A DNA stretch of 39,484 nt. It comes from Peribacillus deserti. Lineage in GTDB: Bacteria > Bacillota > Bacilli > Bacillales > DSM-1321. The notes beneath the pieces were generated by a model. That model was not told the origin of the DNA. It saw only the letters and a program-made list of their open reading frames with translations, and made no database searches. Positions 19,107-26,305 of the stretch are shown in pieces (positions within the stretch are counted from its first letter, which is position 1; each line of letters starts with the position of its first letter). A program made the position numbers and the translations under genes. The DNA lies in contig NZ_PGUY01000015.1 of assembly GCF_002863585.1 (NCBI RefSeq), positions 1 through 39,484 of the forward strand, in the 5' to 3' direction.

Positions 19107-19388
19107 TTCTCCTTGAAGGACTTCAGCTATAATGCGGACTCCATTACATTTGTTATTAACAAGATGAAATAAACACATTGTCTTGATCCATAAGAGACTA
19201 GATATGCAGACCTCCCTCAGTATACGTTCCAATCAACAGAGCATAGAACTTCACGCCTGTTCTGACTGAATTTATTATTATCCACCATATCCCCTATATA
19301 CTTGTCCTGATTATAAAACTCCGTTTTAAAAAGTCTTCCTATCTGCCAGAAAACTCACATGGCCAGGGCTAAAAGAAACTCTTTTTCA
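19107..19388. other. Non-coding stretch with no recognised feature
   Basis: About 280 A+T-rich bases between the tandem array and repeat copy C. No open frame with a ribosome binding site, no RNA gene and no clear terminator was seen. Confidence 0.45.
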
Positions 19389-19874
19389 AAAGGCTATGTT
19401 AAAGGTCATTGTTGATTGGAACGGATATGCGAGACTCCTGCGGGAAAAGCGGGTATTGTCCAGCTCCGGACTGACACCGCGGGTCTAGCCAATCGCCATC
19501 AAAAGGCAAAAGCGGCCTTTTTCTGTCGCTCATCTTATGCCTGGCTAACGCACGATGCACAGGATGTGCGAGCCAGGCGGGGCCACAGGACGTGGCGTTC
19601 CGAGCGTGGTAAGGGCGACTAAGCTTCTGTCTTCGCTGTCGCTTGCCAATCAGCAAGTCTTCTTTATCAGGTGTCTGACTTTCTCTTAGATGTGGCTTTT
19701 AACCAGACTCTTCACCACAGTTCTTATAAAAGAACTACCTTGAAAGTCACCGTCCTGCGCCTTTCTATCAAGGGAGACCCCACAGGCGTCAACGCCGAGG
19801 AGGCTCCCGGACCCGCCCCTAAGGTCCGCGAGTGCCTGCTAGCTGCAATCAACAGCCATGTTTAACAGAGCTTT
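19389..19874 (+). repeat. Interspersed repeat copy C, split by a second repeat
   Basis: The left part (19389-19456) holds GTTGATTGGAACG and GCGAGACTCCTGCGGGAAAA; the right part (about 19770-19874) holds GGGAGACCCCACAGGCG, GGAGGCTCCCGGACC and TGCAATCAACAGCC. Together they match copy B. The outer ends are inverted repeats: GGCTATGTTAAA...GTTGATTGG on the left against CAATCAACAGCC...TTTAACAGAGC on the right. About 310 unrelated bases separate the halves. Confidence 0.7.
19457..19769. repeat. Second repeat-like element inserted in copy C
   Basis: It begins GTCCAGCTCCGGACT and holds two small hairpins with the same core, GCACAGGATGTGC (19557-19569) and GCCACAGGACGTGGC (19582-19596), i.e. CACAGGAYGTG. 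Then comes a TTCTGTCTTCGCTGTCGCTT segment. Similar CAGCTCC and CACAGGA-GTG modules are, from memory, common in intergenic DNA of Bacillaceae, but I could not search. No transposase or protein frame is supported. Exact ends are uncertain. Confidence 0.5.
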
Positions 19875-19875
19875 T

Positions 19876-19909
19876 AAAAAAAAGAAGCCCGCGCTAAGCG
19901 CCAGGCTTC
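19876..19909 (-). terminator. Rho-independent terminator of yabR
   Basis: On the minus strand GAAGCC, CTG, GCGC, loop TTA, GCGC, GGGCTTC is followed by TTTTTTTTAA. It lies about 58 bases past the yabR stop and directly abuts repeat copy C. Confidence 0.9.
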
Positions 19910-19967
19910 CTTATATATATATAAAAGGTAACTTGGAAATTTCTTTACTCTTACGTTCAGCAGCAAG

Positions 19968-20426
19968 TTATCCGCGTCTTCCGCCTCTTCCACCGCGTTT
20001 GGTTTCGGTGCTTCTCTTAAGGGATGAAAGACGATCTTCACTATCCTTCAAAAACTTAGCCATTTTGGTTTCAAAGTTTTCTTTGGGACGGAAGCTGTCT
20101 CTTGAACCGCGGTTATTGTCACGTCCACGGCTGTCATTGCTTCTTCCTTGTCTTGGACGCGGAGTGTAAGCTGGTGCCGCGCTCTCTGGGCGGTCCACCG
20201 CTTTTTTGATGGATAGGCCAATCTTGCCGTCTTTCTCAACATTAATGACTTTTACTTCAACTTGGTCGCCTACTTTTAAGTGATCATTAATATCTTTTAC
20301 ATAATTATCAGCGACTTCACTGATGTGAACAAGTCCTGTTGAGCCTTCTGGCAGCTCCACAAACGCTCCGAAATTTGTAATCCCTGTTACTTTCCCTTGT
20401 AACTTGCTGCCTACTTCTATTGACAT
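19968..20426 (-). CDS. yabR: S1-domain RNA-binding protein (YabR-like)
   Basis: The 152-residue protein has one S1 OB-fold at residues 1-70 (GSKLQGKVTGITNFGAFVEL, GLVHISEVADNYVKDINDHL, GDQVEVKVI). A charged Arg/Gly/Ser/Asp-rich tail follows (RGRDNNRGSRDSFRPKENFE, ending GGRGGRRG) that probably also binds RNA. It is similar to B. subtilis YabR and to polynucleotide phosphorylase S1 domains; a general RNA-binding role is likely but unproven. AAGGAGG precedes the ATG by 12 bases, a little far. A perfect-consensus promoter directly upstream suggests high expression independent of divIC. Confidence 0.92.
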   Translation of the reverse strand: MSIEVGSKLQGKVTGITNFGAFVELPEGSTGLVHISEVADNYVKDINDHLKVGDQVEVKVINVEKDGKIGLSIKKAVDRPESAAPAYTPRPRQGRSNDSRGRDNNRGSRDSFRPKENFETKMAKFLKDSEDRLSSLKRSTETKRGGRGGRRG

Positions 20427-20474
20427 AAAAAAATTGTTCCTCCTTAGAATTTAAAAAAATCATTGTTACTCTAT

Positions 20475-20503
20475 ATTATAACGAAAGAAAAAAACAGTGT
20501 CAA
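20475..20503 (-). promoter_or_regulatory. Perfect-consensus sigma-A promoter of yabR
   Basis: On the minus strand TTGACA (20498-20503) and TATAAT (20475-20480) are separated by exactly 17 bases. The -35 contains the TGA stop codon of divIC (20500-20502) and overlaps the divIC terminator hairpin. The start point would be about 20468. Confidence 0.85.
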
Positions 20504-20516
20504 TAAGAGTCACTGT
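20484..20516 (-). terminator. Terminator of divIC, overlapping the yabR promoter
   Basis: On the minus strand ACAGTG (20511-20516) pairs with CACTGT (20494-20499) around an 11-base loop, followed by seven T's. The loop contains the divIC stop codon. The stem is only 6 bp, so it may leak. Confidence 0.7.
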
Positions 20517-20892
20517 CTTCTTTCTTTTTTGGTAAGTTAAAAATAACTTCACCTTTATCAGAAAGGAAATAATCACGTCTGGCTAATTTAGCGATATATT
20601 CGTCATCGTTAAGCTTTACAACTTCTTCTTGTAGATAATCCTGCTGTTTTTGTAAGCTTGTTAATTCGTCTTTAAGCTTATTCTTTTGTTCCTTTTTTTG
20701 CTCTAATTCAGAAGCTTGTGAAACAAGAGTGGATATGAGCAGGCAAGAAAGCAAGATTGCAGCGGCACCGAATACGGTTAACCTGCGAACGAGACCTCGT
20801 TTTTTCTTTTCAACGGTTTGGACCTTTTTTTCATGCTGTGTAACAAAGTCTGATTCTATTTTGGACACATTCCGTTTTCTCAGATTGCTCAT
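20500..20892 (-). CDS. divIC: Cell division protein DivIC
   Basis: Bitopic septum protein that works with FtsL and DivIB to activate septal peptidoglycan synthesis at division and in sporulation. The 130-residue product has a basic cytoplasmic N-terminus (about 1-35), one membrane helix (about 37-56, VFGAAAILLSCLLISTLVSQ), and an extracytoplasmic coiled coil (about 60-97, ELEQKKEQKNKLKDELTSLQ). The conserved end YIAKLARRDYFLSDKGEVIF follows. GAGTGAGAGG precedes the ATG. It follows yabQ by 17 bases in the yabM-N-O-P-Q-divIC group. Confidence 0.95.
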   Translation of the reverse strand: MSNLRKRNVSKIESDFVTQHEKKVQTVEKKKRGLVRRLTVFGAAAILLSCLLISTLVSQASELEQKKEQKNKLKDELTSLQKQQDYLQEEVVKLNDDEYIAKLARRDYFLSDKGEVIFNLPKKKEDSDSY

Positions 20893-20909
20893 CCTCTCAC
20901 TCCCCGCAT

Positions 20910-21533
20910 TTATTTTTTAGTTCTTTTGAACCATCCAAACCATTTTTTGTGAATGTCCCGTGAAAAGACTGCCAATCTGTTCAGCAGAGCCCGAAGTCTT
21001 GATGTGACGGAATTCGGCAGCCAGTTAATCATTTTCTTCGCTATCCAGAAAAAGGGTTTTAATAGTCCCTTTATAATAGATAATATAGGTTTTAGAATAA
21101 GTTTGGCAAGGAAAAAAAGAACTTTTCCAAAACTTAGTAGAATGCCAATAAGTGCAAAGACCAGCCATTGAAGCGGTTTTACAAACAATAGGCTGAACAG
21201 CCTTATCATAAAGGTGTAAATCTTCCGCGTTAGTGATATCCACGCTTTCAACAATCGAAGATATAGTTTCTTTAAAAGAGCTTGATAAGCGGAAAATCCG
21301 CATATTAATGCCAAAAACAGATAAAATCTCAATTCTCCTTCATTAACAAGAAACAGTACGTAAAACGTGACCAGGCCCTGGATGATCCAAAAGAGAAAGT
21401 CATTAATGAAAACGACCCAGCTGCTTCGTTTGGATCTGTTCAAGAACACATTATATGTATCCAGAGCAGCACCAAAGCAGCATCCCATACCTATTATAGA
21501 AAGGAGGGTATAAAATTGAGTGGTGAGTGTCAT
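20910..21533 (-). CDS. yabQ: Spore cortex protein YabQ
   Basis: The 207-residue membrane protein has about four to five hydrophobic segments (roughly 8-28, 42-65, 70-90, 108-165) and a basic C-terminal tail ending WFGWFKRTKK. In B. subtilis YabQ is a mother-cell protein of the outer forespore membrane, required for cortex formation; the order yabP-yabQ-divIC is the same here. Its ATG overlaps the yabP stop by 4 bases, so translation is coupled. No enzymatic motif is visible. Confidence 0.92.
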   Translation of the reverse strand: MTLTTQFYTLLSIIGMGCCFGAALDTYNVFLNRSKRSSWVVFINDFLFWIIQGLVTFYVLFLVNEGELRFYLFLALICGFSAYQALLKKLYLRLLKAWISLTRKIYTFMIRLFSLLFVKPLQWLVFALIGILLSFGKVLFFLAKLILKPILSIIKGLLKPFFWIAKKMINWLPNSVTSRLRALLNRLAVFSRDIHKKWFGWFKRTKK

Positions 21534-21835
21534 TTGAACAGCTTGCCAAAGAATCCTTTAGCTTTTTCTCCACTTTGCTCATCAAGATACACCAGGTCAA
21601 ACACTTTACCCTTTATAGATACGATCCCTTTATCAACATCCAGATTTTTCATTTGGAGATTTTGCCCTCTGATTGATAAGAAGCCCATGGATGTTTCTAA
21701 TAAAAATTCTTCATTATCAAAGCTTTCCACTTGTTTTACTCCCGTTATATCCAGGAGCCTGCGTCCTCTCATCACTACATCATGCTCTGGCACCGAGGTT
21801 TTATTGCTTTGTCCGGATTCATAAAATTGGCTCAT
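21530..21835 (-). CDS. yabP: Sporulation protein YabP
   Basis: The 101-residue product contains a YabP-type core: VVMRGRRLLDITGVKQVESF then LLETSMGFLSIRGQNLQMKN and DVDKGIVSIKGKVFDLVYLD. It has no signal peptide or membrane helix. B. subtilis YabP (about 100 residues) is a sporulation protein of unknown biochemistry, made in the mother cell with YabQ. I chose the ATG at 21835, with GAGGG 8 bases upstream; a GTG five codons earlier would overlap that site. It is coupled to yabQ by a 4-base overlap. Confidence 0.93.
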   Translation of the reverse strand: MSQFYESGQSNKTSVPEHDVVMRGRRLLDITGVKQVESFDNEEFLLETSMGFLSIRGQNLQMKNLDVDKGIVSIKGKVFDLVYLDEQSGEKAKGFFGKLFK

Positions 21836-21898
21836 CTTTTCATCCCTCACATTAGCATTTGTACAAGTTTATGTGAGGAATAGAAAAATAGAACATGC

Positions 21899-22165
21899 TT
21901 ATTCGGGAATGCGGTCCTCGCTAAGAATTGTATACATGTCTGCTGCCTCTTCCTTTCTGGAAGATTCCTGCAGCTTCTCAATTTTAACTTTTACAAGCTT
22001 CTGGCCAAACCGCACTTCCATTTCATCCCCGACTTTTACATTGGAGCTGGCTTTGGCTGTAATGCCATTAATGGAAATTCTGCCTTGATCGGCAACTTCC
22101 TTTGCCAATGTGCGCCGTTTAATTAATCGAGATACTTTTAAAAATTTATCGAGTCTCATTGTCAT
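21899..22165 (-). CDS. yabO: S4-domain RNA-binding protein RqcP (YabO)
   Basis: The 88-residue protein is an S4 domain ([20 protein letters not shown], then [20 protein letters not shown]) with a short C-terminal tail. It is nearly identical in pattern to B. subtilis YabO/RqcP. That protein binds the large ribosomal subunit at the tRNA/23S H69 region and works with RqcH to add C-terminal alanine tails to stalled nascent chains. ATG at 22165 follows GGGAGAGGG; an ATG two codons later is also possible. It follows yabN by 21 bases. Confidence 0.94.
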   Translation of the reverse strand: MTMRLDKFLKVSRLIKRRTLAKEVADQGRISINGITAKASSNVKVGDEMEVRFGQKLVKVKIEKLQESSRKEEAADMYTILSEDRIPE

Positions 22166-22186
22166 TTCTTTTCCCTCTCCCCTATA

Positions 22187-23650
22187 TTAATAACCTTTAT
22201 TTTTTGCTTCTTCCCATAGTGAATCGAGCTCTTCGAGTGTATATTCTTCAAAGGCCGCCCCTTTTTCCTGAAGTCTATTCTCTATATAGGCAAAGCGATT
22301 ATAAAACTTCCGGTTCGTAGCATGGACTGCCTCTTCAGGATTGATAGAGTAATACCGGCATACATTCACCAAGGCAAAAAAGACGTCACCCAGCTCTTTT
22401 TTAAGAGCGTCCATATTGTCTGCCTTAATTTCAGTCTGGACTTCCTTGATTTCTTCAAATACTTTTTCCCACATAGGTTCGGGCTCTTTCCAATCGAAGC
22501 CGGCTTTAGATGCTTTCTTCTGGTATTCATAAGCAGTCAAAAGCTGCGGCAATGATGTTTCCACAGAGTCAAGCATATGTTCTTTTTTCTCTGCGGACCC
22601 TTCAGTTTCCTTTATTTTCTGCCAGTTAGCGATCACATCTTCTGAGTCCTTCACCTGTACGTCACCAAAAACATGAGGGTGTCTTCTCACCATCTTAGAG
22701 GACAAGCTTCCGATTACATCGGAAATGGAAAACAGGCCTTCATCTTCTCCAATCTGAGCATGAAGCAATACCTGCAGGAGGATATCTCCCAGCTCTCCGA
22801 TCATTTGCTCTTCATCGCCTTGATCAATTGCATCAATGAGTTCATATGTCTCTTCTATTAAATATTTCTTTAAGCTTTCATGAGTTTGTTCTTGATCCCA
22901 TGGGCAGCCGCCGGGTCCCCTGAGTGCTGCAATAATTTGTTTCGCCTTGAAAAACTCTTTGTACAGCCATTCTTCCTTTTTTACGGGAGGGACATAAATA
23001 CTGGTCAGGTTATTTAATTCCATTCCATGGTCAAGCTCATACAGATGAACCTTCTTGATCTGTTCCGCACTGCTTCCAGCAGCTGTAATGATATAAACCT
23101 CATACTCATCCGGAAGCTTTTCCATAAGAGTCAGCTTTACCTCAGAGGCTGTGAACTGGTCATATACCTGCCCGATGATCACATGCCCTGTTATCATTAA
23201 TTCATCAGCCCGGAGGCTTGTTCCATCCAAAAGCTGAAAACCATCAATCGGATCGAAGCCTGCTGCCTGGAATAAGGAATCAATAAAACTCTGCCCGCCT
23301 TCAATATTTATTTCAATAGACAGAGAAGGTCCCTTTTCCAATAAAAGTTGGACTGTTTTTTCGGCTACCATCGGATGGCCAGGCACGGCATATAAGATGT
23401 TCTGCTCCTTGGCGGCAGAAAGCAGTATATTGGAGATTTCTTCATAAACCTCTTCGAATTGACCGTGCTTTTCATAAATAGAATCAAAGCTTGCGAAGGT
23501 TATGCCTTCTTCACTTAATTCACGGATGACAGGATGGTCCATCGTTCTGACAAAGCAATGCCCTGCTTCTTTTAATGTTTTATAGATGCCATAAGGAATC
23601 TGGCTGAGTTCACCGGAACCGAGTCCTATTACTTTTATTTCATTCGCCAT
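22187..23650 (-). CDS. yabN: Fused tetrapyrrole methylase-like and MazG nucleotide pyrophosphohydrolase (YabN)
   Basis: Two-domain protein of 487 residues. Residues 1-220 resemble TP-methylases (IKVIGLGSGELSQIPYGIY, ILYAVPGHPMVAEKTVQLL near 84). Residues 225-487 form a MazG NTP pyrophosphohydrolase, with GCPWDQEQTHESLKKYLIEE near 248 and the metal-binding EETYELIDAIDQGDEEQMIGE (ExxE) and GDILLQVLLHAQ; a second ELGDVFFALVNVCRYY lies near 417. MazG activity removes aberrant NTPs; the substrate of the N-terminal half is unknown. It starts 7 bases after yabM, and the order matches B. subtilis. Confidence 0.94.
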   Translation of the reverse strand: MANEIKVIGLGSGELSQIPYGIYKTLKEAGHCFVRTMDHPVIRELSEEGITFASFDSIYEKHGQFEEVYEEISNILLSAAKEQNILYAVPGHPMVAEKTVQLLLEKGPSLSIEINIEGGQSFIDSLFQAAGFDPIDGFQLLDGTSLRADELMITGHVIIGQVYDQFTASEVKLTLMEKLPDEYEVYIITAAGSSAEQIKKVHLYELDHGMELNNLTSIYVPPVKKEEWLYKEFFKAKQIIAALRGPGGCPWDQEQTHESLKKYLIEETYELIDAIDQGDEEQMIGELGDILLQVLLHAQIGEDEGLFSISDVIGSLSSKMVRRHPHVFGDVQVKDSEDVIANWQKIKETEGSAEKKEHMLDSVETSLPQLLTAYEYQKKASKAGFDWKEPEPMWEKVFEEIKEVQTEIKADNMDALKKELGDVFFALVNVCRYYSINPEEAVHATNRKFYNRFAYIENRLQEKGAAFEEYTLEELDSLWEEAKNKGY

Positions 23651-23657
23651 TACTGCC

Positions 23658-25268
23658 TCAACTCCTTTTATTGTTTTTATTTTGAGAAATCAGAGAAAGT
23701 CTGCTTCCAAAAGGCAGAAGAGAGAGCTCTTCAGGGGCAAACATCCCAGAACCCAGAATTAATTTCATATAAACAAAGGCGCCCGCCAGAACTCCGGTTA
23801 ATGCCTGAATGCTTGAGAACATACGGCCTTGTCGGCTATCAGCTCCAATCAATGAAAAAATCCAGGTATGTACACACAGAACGGCTGCCATGCAGACAGC
23901 GGCAGTAAGCCAGATCCTGATATGCCCTGTATCAATAAGAGATCCCTTTAATTTTTTATGGAGCAGGCTGAAGTGCGCTGCACATATAAATACATACGCC
24001 GCTGCTGTTGATATGGCAGCTCCCTTGATTGAGAGAATCGGGATCATCCATAGATTAAGCAAAAATTTGATTCCAATGCCTGTTAGGATAAACAGCATCG
24101 TTGGCCACAGGACCCCTATGCTCTGCAATATGGCAGAGCTGATTGTAATCAGGGAGCTGAATAAAATCGTGATGGCTAAAACAGCCAGAGTATCGGAGCC
24201 GCTATCATCTGTAAACAACATAATGTTGACAGGAGTTATGATTGAAATAAGTCCCAGGGTCGCTGCGGCACCAGTCGTTATCGTTACAGCCAGCGCAAGC
24301 TTTACTTTTCGAGTCAAATATCTGCTGTCATTTTTAGCGCGTGAAGAAGATAACAGCGGGACGATCGCAAGCGAAAGAGAAGTTGCTGCAATGGACCCCA
24401 ATTGCAAAAGCGGCTGACCTCTGTCAAAAATCCCCTTAAGCTCCTTGGCTGCTCTTTCCTCCAATCCTGTATCAAGTAATAAAGAATATAGCGTGAATGA
24501 ATCTATTAACTGTGTCAAAGTCAATAAAAGACTTGATATACAAAAAGCGGTTCCTTGTATGAATAATGCCCCTGCGATTTCTTTAACCCGCCGGTATGAG
24601 AAGGTGGTTAATTCAAATTTGTATTTTCCAGTCCACAAAAATGTAATTAAAGTCAGGACGCTGGCCAGAGCTCCTATTACTGAACCAAGTACGGCACCTG
24701 CGCCTGCCGTATAGAGGGAATTTCCCTGCTTCAAAAGCAGATAGGTAACTCCAATAATGAACAGTACACGAATGGATTGTTCGGCAATCTGTGATACAGC
24801 TGTAGGGAGCATTTCGTTATTTCCTTGAAAAAAGCCTCTGATTACCGATATAACCGGCATAAATAAAAAGGCGAAAGAACTGACTCGTAAAAGCGGCGCT
24901 AGATTCTGATCTCCCATACCAGCCGCAATCCAGTCCGATCCTAAAAATATGCCTAAAAAAAGCACCAATCCTATAAAAGCCAAAATCATGAATGAAATGG
25001 CTGCAATAATGTGTTTTTCTTCTTTTTCCCTGCTATGCTCAGCAATCAATTTAGATATGACAACCGGAAATCCATATGTAGATAAAATGACCGATATCCC
25101 ATAAAAGGGATACACTTGCTGATATATATAGAAACCCAGATCCCCTGCTATATTTTGATAGGGAATACGGTAGAACGCACTTAATATTTTTGTTAAAATA
25201 GCCGCAGCAGTTAATACAGCTGCACCTTTAAAAATAGTACTTGATAGATCTTCAGGCTTTGCAGCCAT
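23658..25268 (-). CDS. yabM: MOP-superfamily flippase / polysaccharide exporter, SpoVB-like (YabM)
   Basis: The 536-residue integral membrane protein has about 14 helices and the motif KGAAVLTAAAILTKILSAFYRIP at the start (shortened here), typical of the MurJ/SpoVB/YtgP family. Further helices include FIGLVLFLGIFLGSDWIAAG and LAITILFSSLITISSAIL. Relatives flip lipid-linked polysaccharide or peptidoglycan precursors. B. subtilis YabM at this position is a SpoVB homologue; its own substrate is unclear. CGGAGGAG precedes the ATG. It heads the yabM-to-divIC group, with a terminator upstream after spoVT. Confidence 0.9.
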   Translation of the reverse strand: MAAKPEDLSSTIFKGAAVLTAAAILTKILSAFYRIPYQNIAGDLGFYIYQQVYPFYGISVILSTYGFPVVISKLIAEHSREKEEKHIIAAISFMILAFIGLVLFLGIFLGSDWIAAGMGDQNLAPLLRVSSFAFLFMPVISVIRGFFQGNNEMLPTAVSQIAEQSIRVLFIIGVTYLLLKQGNSLYTAGAGAVLGSVIGALASVLTLITFLWTGKYKFELTTFSYRRVKEIAGALFIQGTAFCISSLLLTLTQLIDSFTLYSLLLDTGLEERAAKELKGIFDRGQPLLQLGSIAATSLSLAIVPLLSSSRAKNDSRYLTRKVKLALAVTITTGAAATLGLISIITPVNIMLFTDDSGSDTLAVLAITILFSSLITISSAILQSIGVLWPTMLFILTGIGIKFLLNLWMIPILSIKGAAISTAAAYVFICAAHFSLLHKKLKGSLIDTGHIRIWLTAAVCMAAVLCVHTWIFSLIGADSRQGRMFSSIQALTGVLAGAFVYMKLILGSGMFAPEELSLLPFGSRLSLISQNKNNKRS

Positions 25269-25404
25269 TTTATTCTCCTCCGAGATCCAATATTGATGTC
25301 TACGTTTTTATATACCCATCATCCCTACAAACATTGGTTGTATTATAGCATACAAGCATAAGTCTCCTATAGCAGTACAGTACATGTTATATCCGCTTTT
25401 CACA

Positions 25405-25440
25405 CAAAAGAAAAAGGCAGCCAGAAGCATACCTTTTTTT
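25405..25440 (-). terminator. Rho-independent terminator of spoVT
   Basis: On the minus strand AAAAAGGTA (25430-25438) pairs with TGCCTTTTT (25411-25419), followed by CTTTTG. It begins about 25 bases past the spoVT stop. Confidence 0.8.
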
Positions 25441-25465
25441 CTTCAATATATTAGTCCGTTTGTTC

Positions 25466-26002
25466 TTAAGATTCCATTTGGCGTGCTAAAAATCCTGCTG
25501 CAGTTTCTACAGCCTTCCTCTCAACTTCTCCAACCGTATTTTCTCTCGAGAAGATCACGACTGCACCGATTGGATCCCCATTTGCCACGATTGGACCGAT
25601 GGTATAGGACTGAACATCCTCGTCATTTCCGTCTACTAAAGAAATTTGGCCTTTTGCAGTTTCAATAACAGAACTGCGGTCTTCCATAGCTTTTTCTACA
25701 AGTTCGCTGATATTCTTATTTAAATAATCCTTTTTTGATCCGCCAGCTAGGGCAATGTACGTATCTCTATCACAGATTAATACAGGGTTGCCAAGACTGT
25801 CATACAAAGCTTCTGCATACTCTTTTGCAAAATCGCTAAGTTCACTGATCGGCGAGTATTTCTTAAGAATCACTTCACCATCTCTATCTACAAAAATCTC
25901 CAGCGGATCTCCTTCACGGATACGAAGGGTCCTGCGGATTTCCTTTGGGATAACAACTCTTCCTAAATCATCAATACGACGTACGATTCCAGTTGCTTTC
26001 AT
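25466..26002 (-). CDS. spoVT: Stage V sporulation transcription regulator SpoVT
   Basis: Modulates late forespore genes that depend on sigma-G. The 178-residue product has an N-terminal AbrB/SpoVT swapped-hairpin DNA-binding domain (1-50: ATGIVRRIDDLGRVVIPKEI, RTLRIREGDPLEIFVDRDGE) and a C-terminal GAF-type domain (about 56-178). I chose the ATG at 26002, giving MKATGIVRR as in B. subtilis SpoVT (178 residues); upstream open codons are not family-like. A strong sigma-G promoter lies upstream, fitting forespore expression. Confidence 0.97.
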   Translation of the reverse strand: MKATGIVRRIDDLGRVVIPKEIRRTLRIREGDPLEIFVDRDGEVILKKYSPISELSDFAKEYAEALYDSLGNPVLICDRDTYIALAGGSKKDYLNKNISELVEKAMEDRSSVIETAKGQISLVDGNDEDVQSYTIGPIVANGDPIGAVVIFSRENTVGEVERKAVETAAGFLARQMES

Positions 26003-26070
26003 CTTATGTTGCCTCTCTTTCATGATTTGGATAGTGGTGAAAACATTGGTATTTCCACCGTTATTGACCT

Positions 26071-26100
26071 TAGTATTTTTCAACTGCAGACTTCTATACA
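26071..26100 (-). promoter_or_regulatory. Sigma-G promoter of spoVT
   Basis: On the minus strand TGTATA (26095-26100) and AATACTA (26071-26077) are 17 bases apart, close to the sigma-G consensus TGMATA...CATACTA. It lies about 65 bases upstream of the start codon. In B. subtilis spoVT is sigma-G-dependent. Confidence 0.75.
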
Positions 26101-26305
26101 CTATCTGGGATTTTTCTTCTATCCTTTTACATTTCATAAAAACATATATATCCCATGACTTATCGAAGCCATGGCATTAAAAGGCTCTTTTTTCGCCCAT
26201 CTTGATGTTATAAAAAAATCGTTTGAGGTAACAGGATGAATGCTTGTCCATCACACCCTAGAAGTGAGCGCCACCGCCATTTTAGCTCTGTGGCACTTAA
26301 GGTCA

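Noticed and set aside
19389-19874. Insertion sequence
   Set aside because: Inverted ends exist, but no transposase frame of useful length lies between them.
26140-26305. Terminator of mfd
   Set aside because: An imperfect AAGTG...CACTT hairpin exists near 26260-26300, but no T run follows it on the minus strand.
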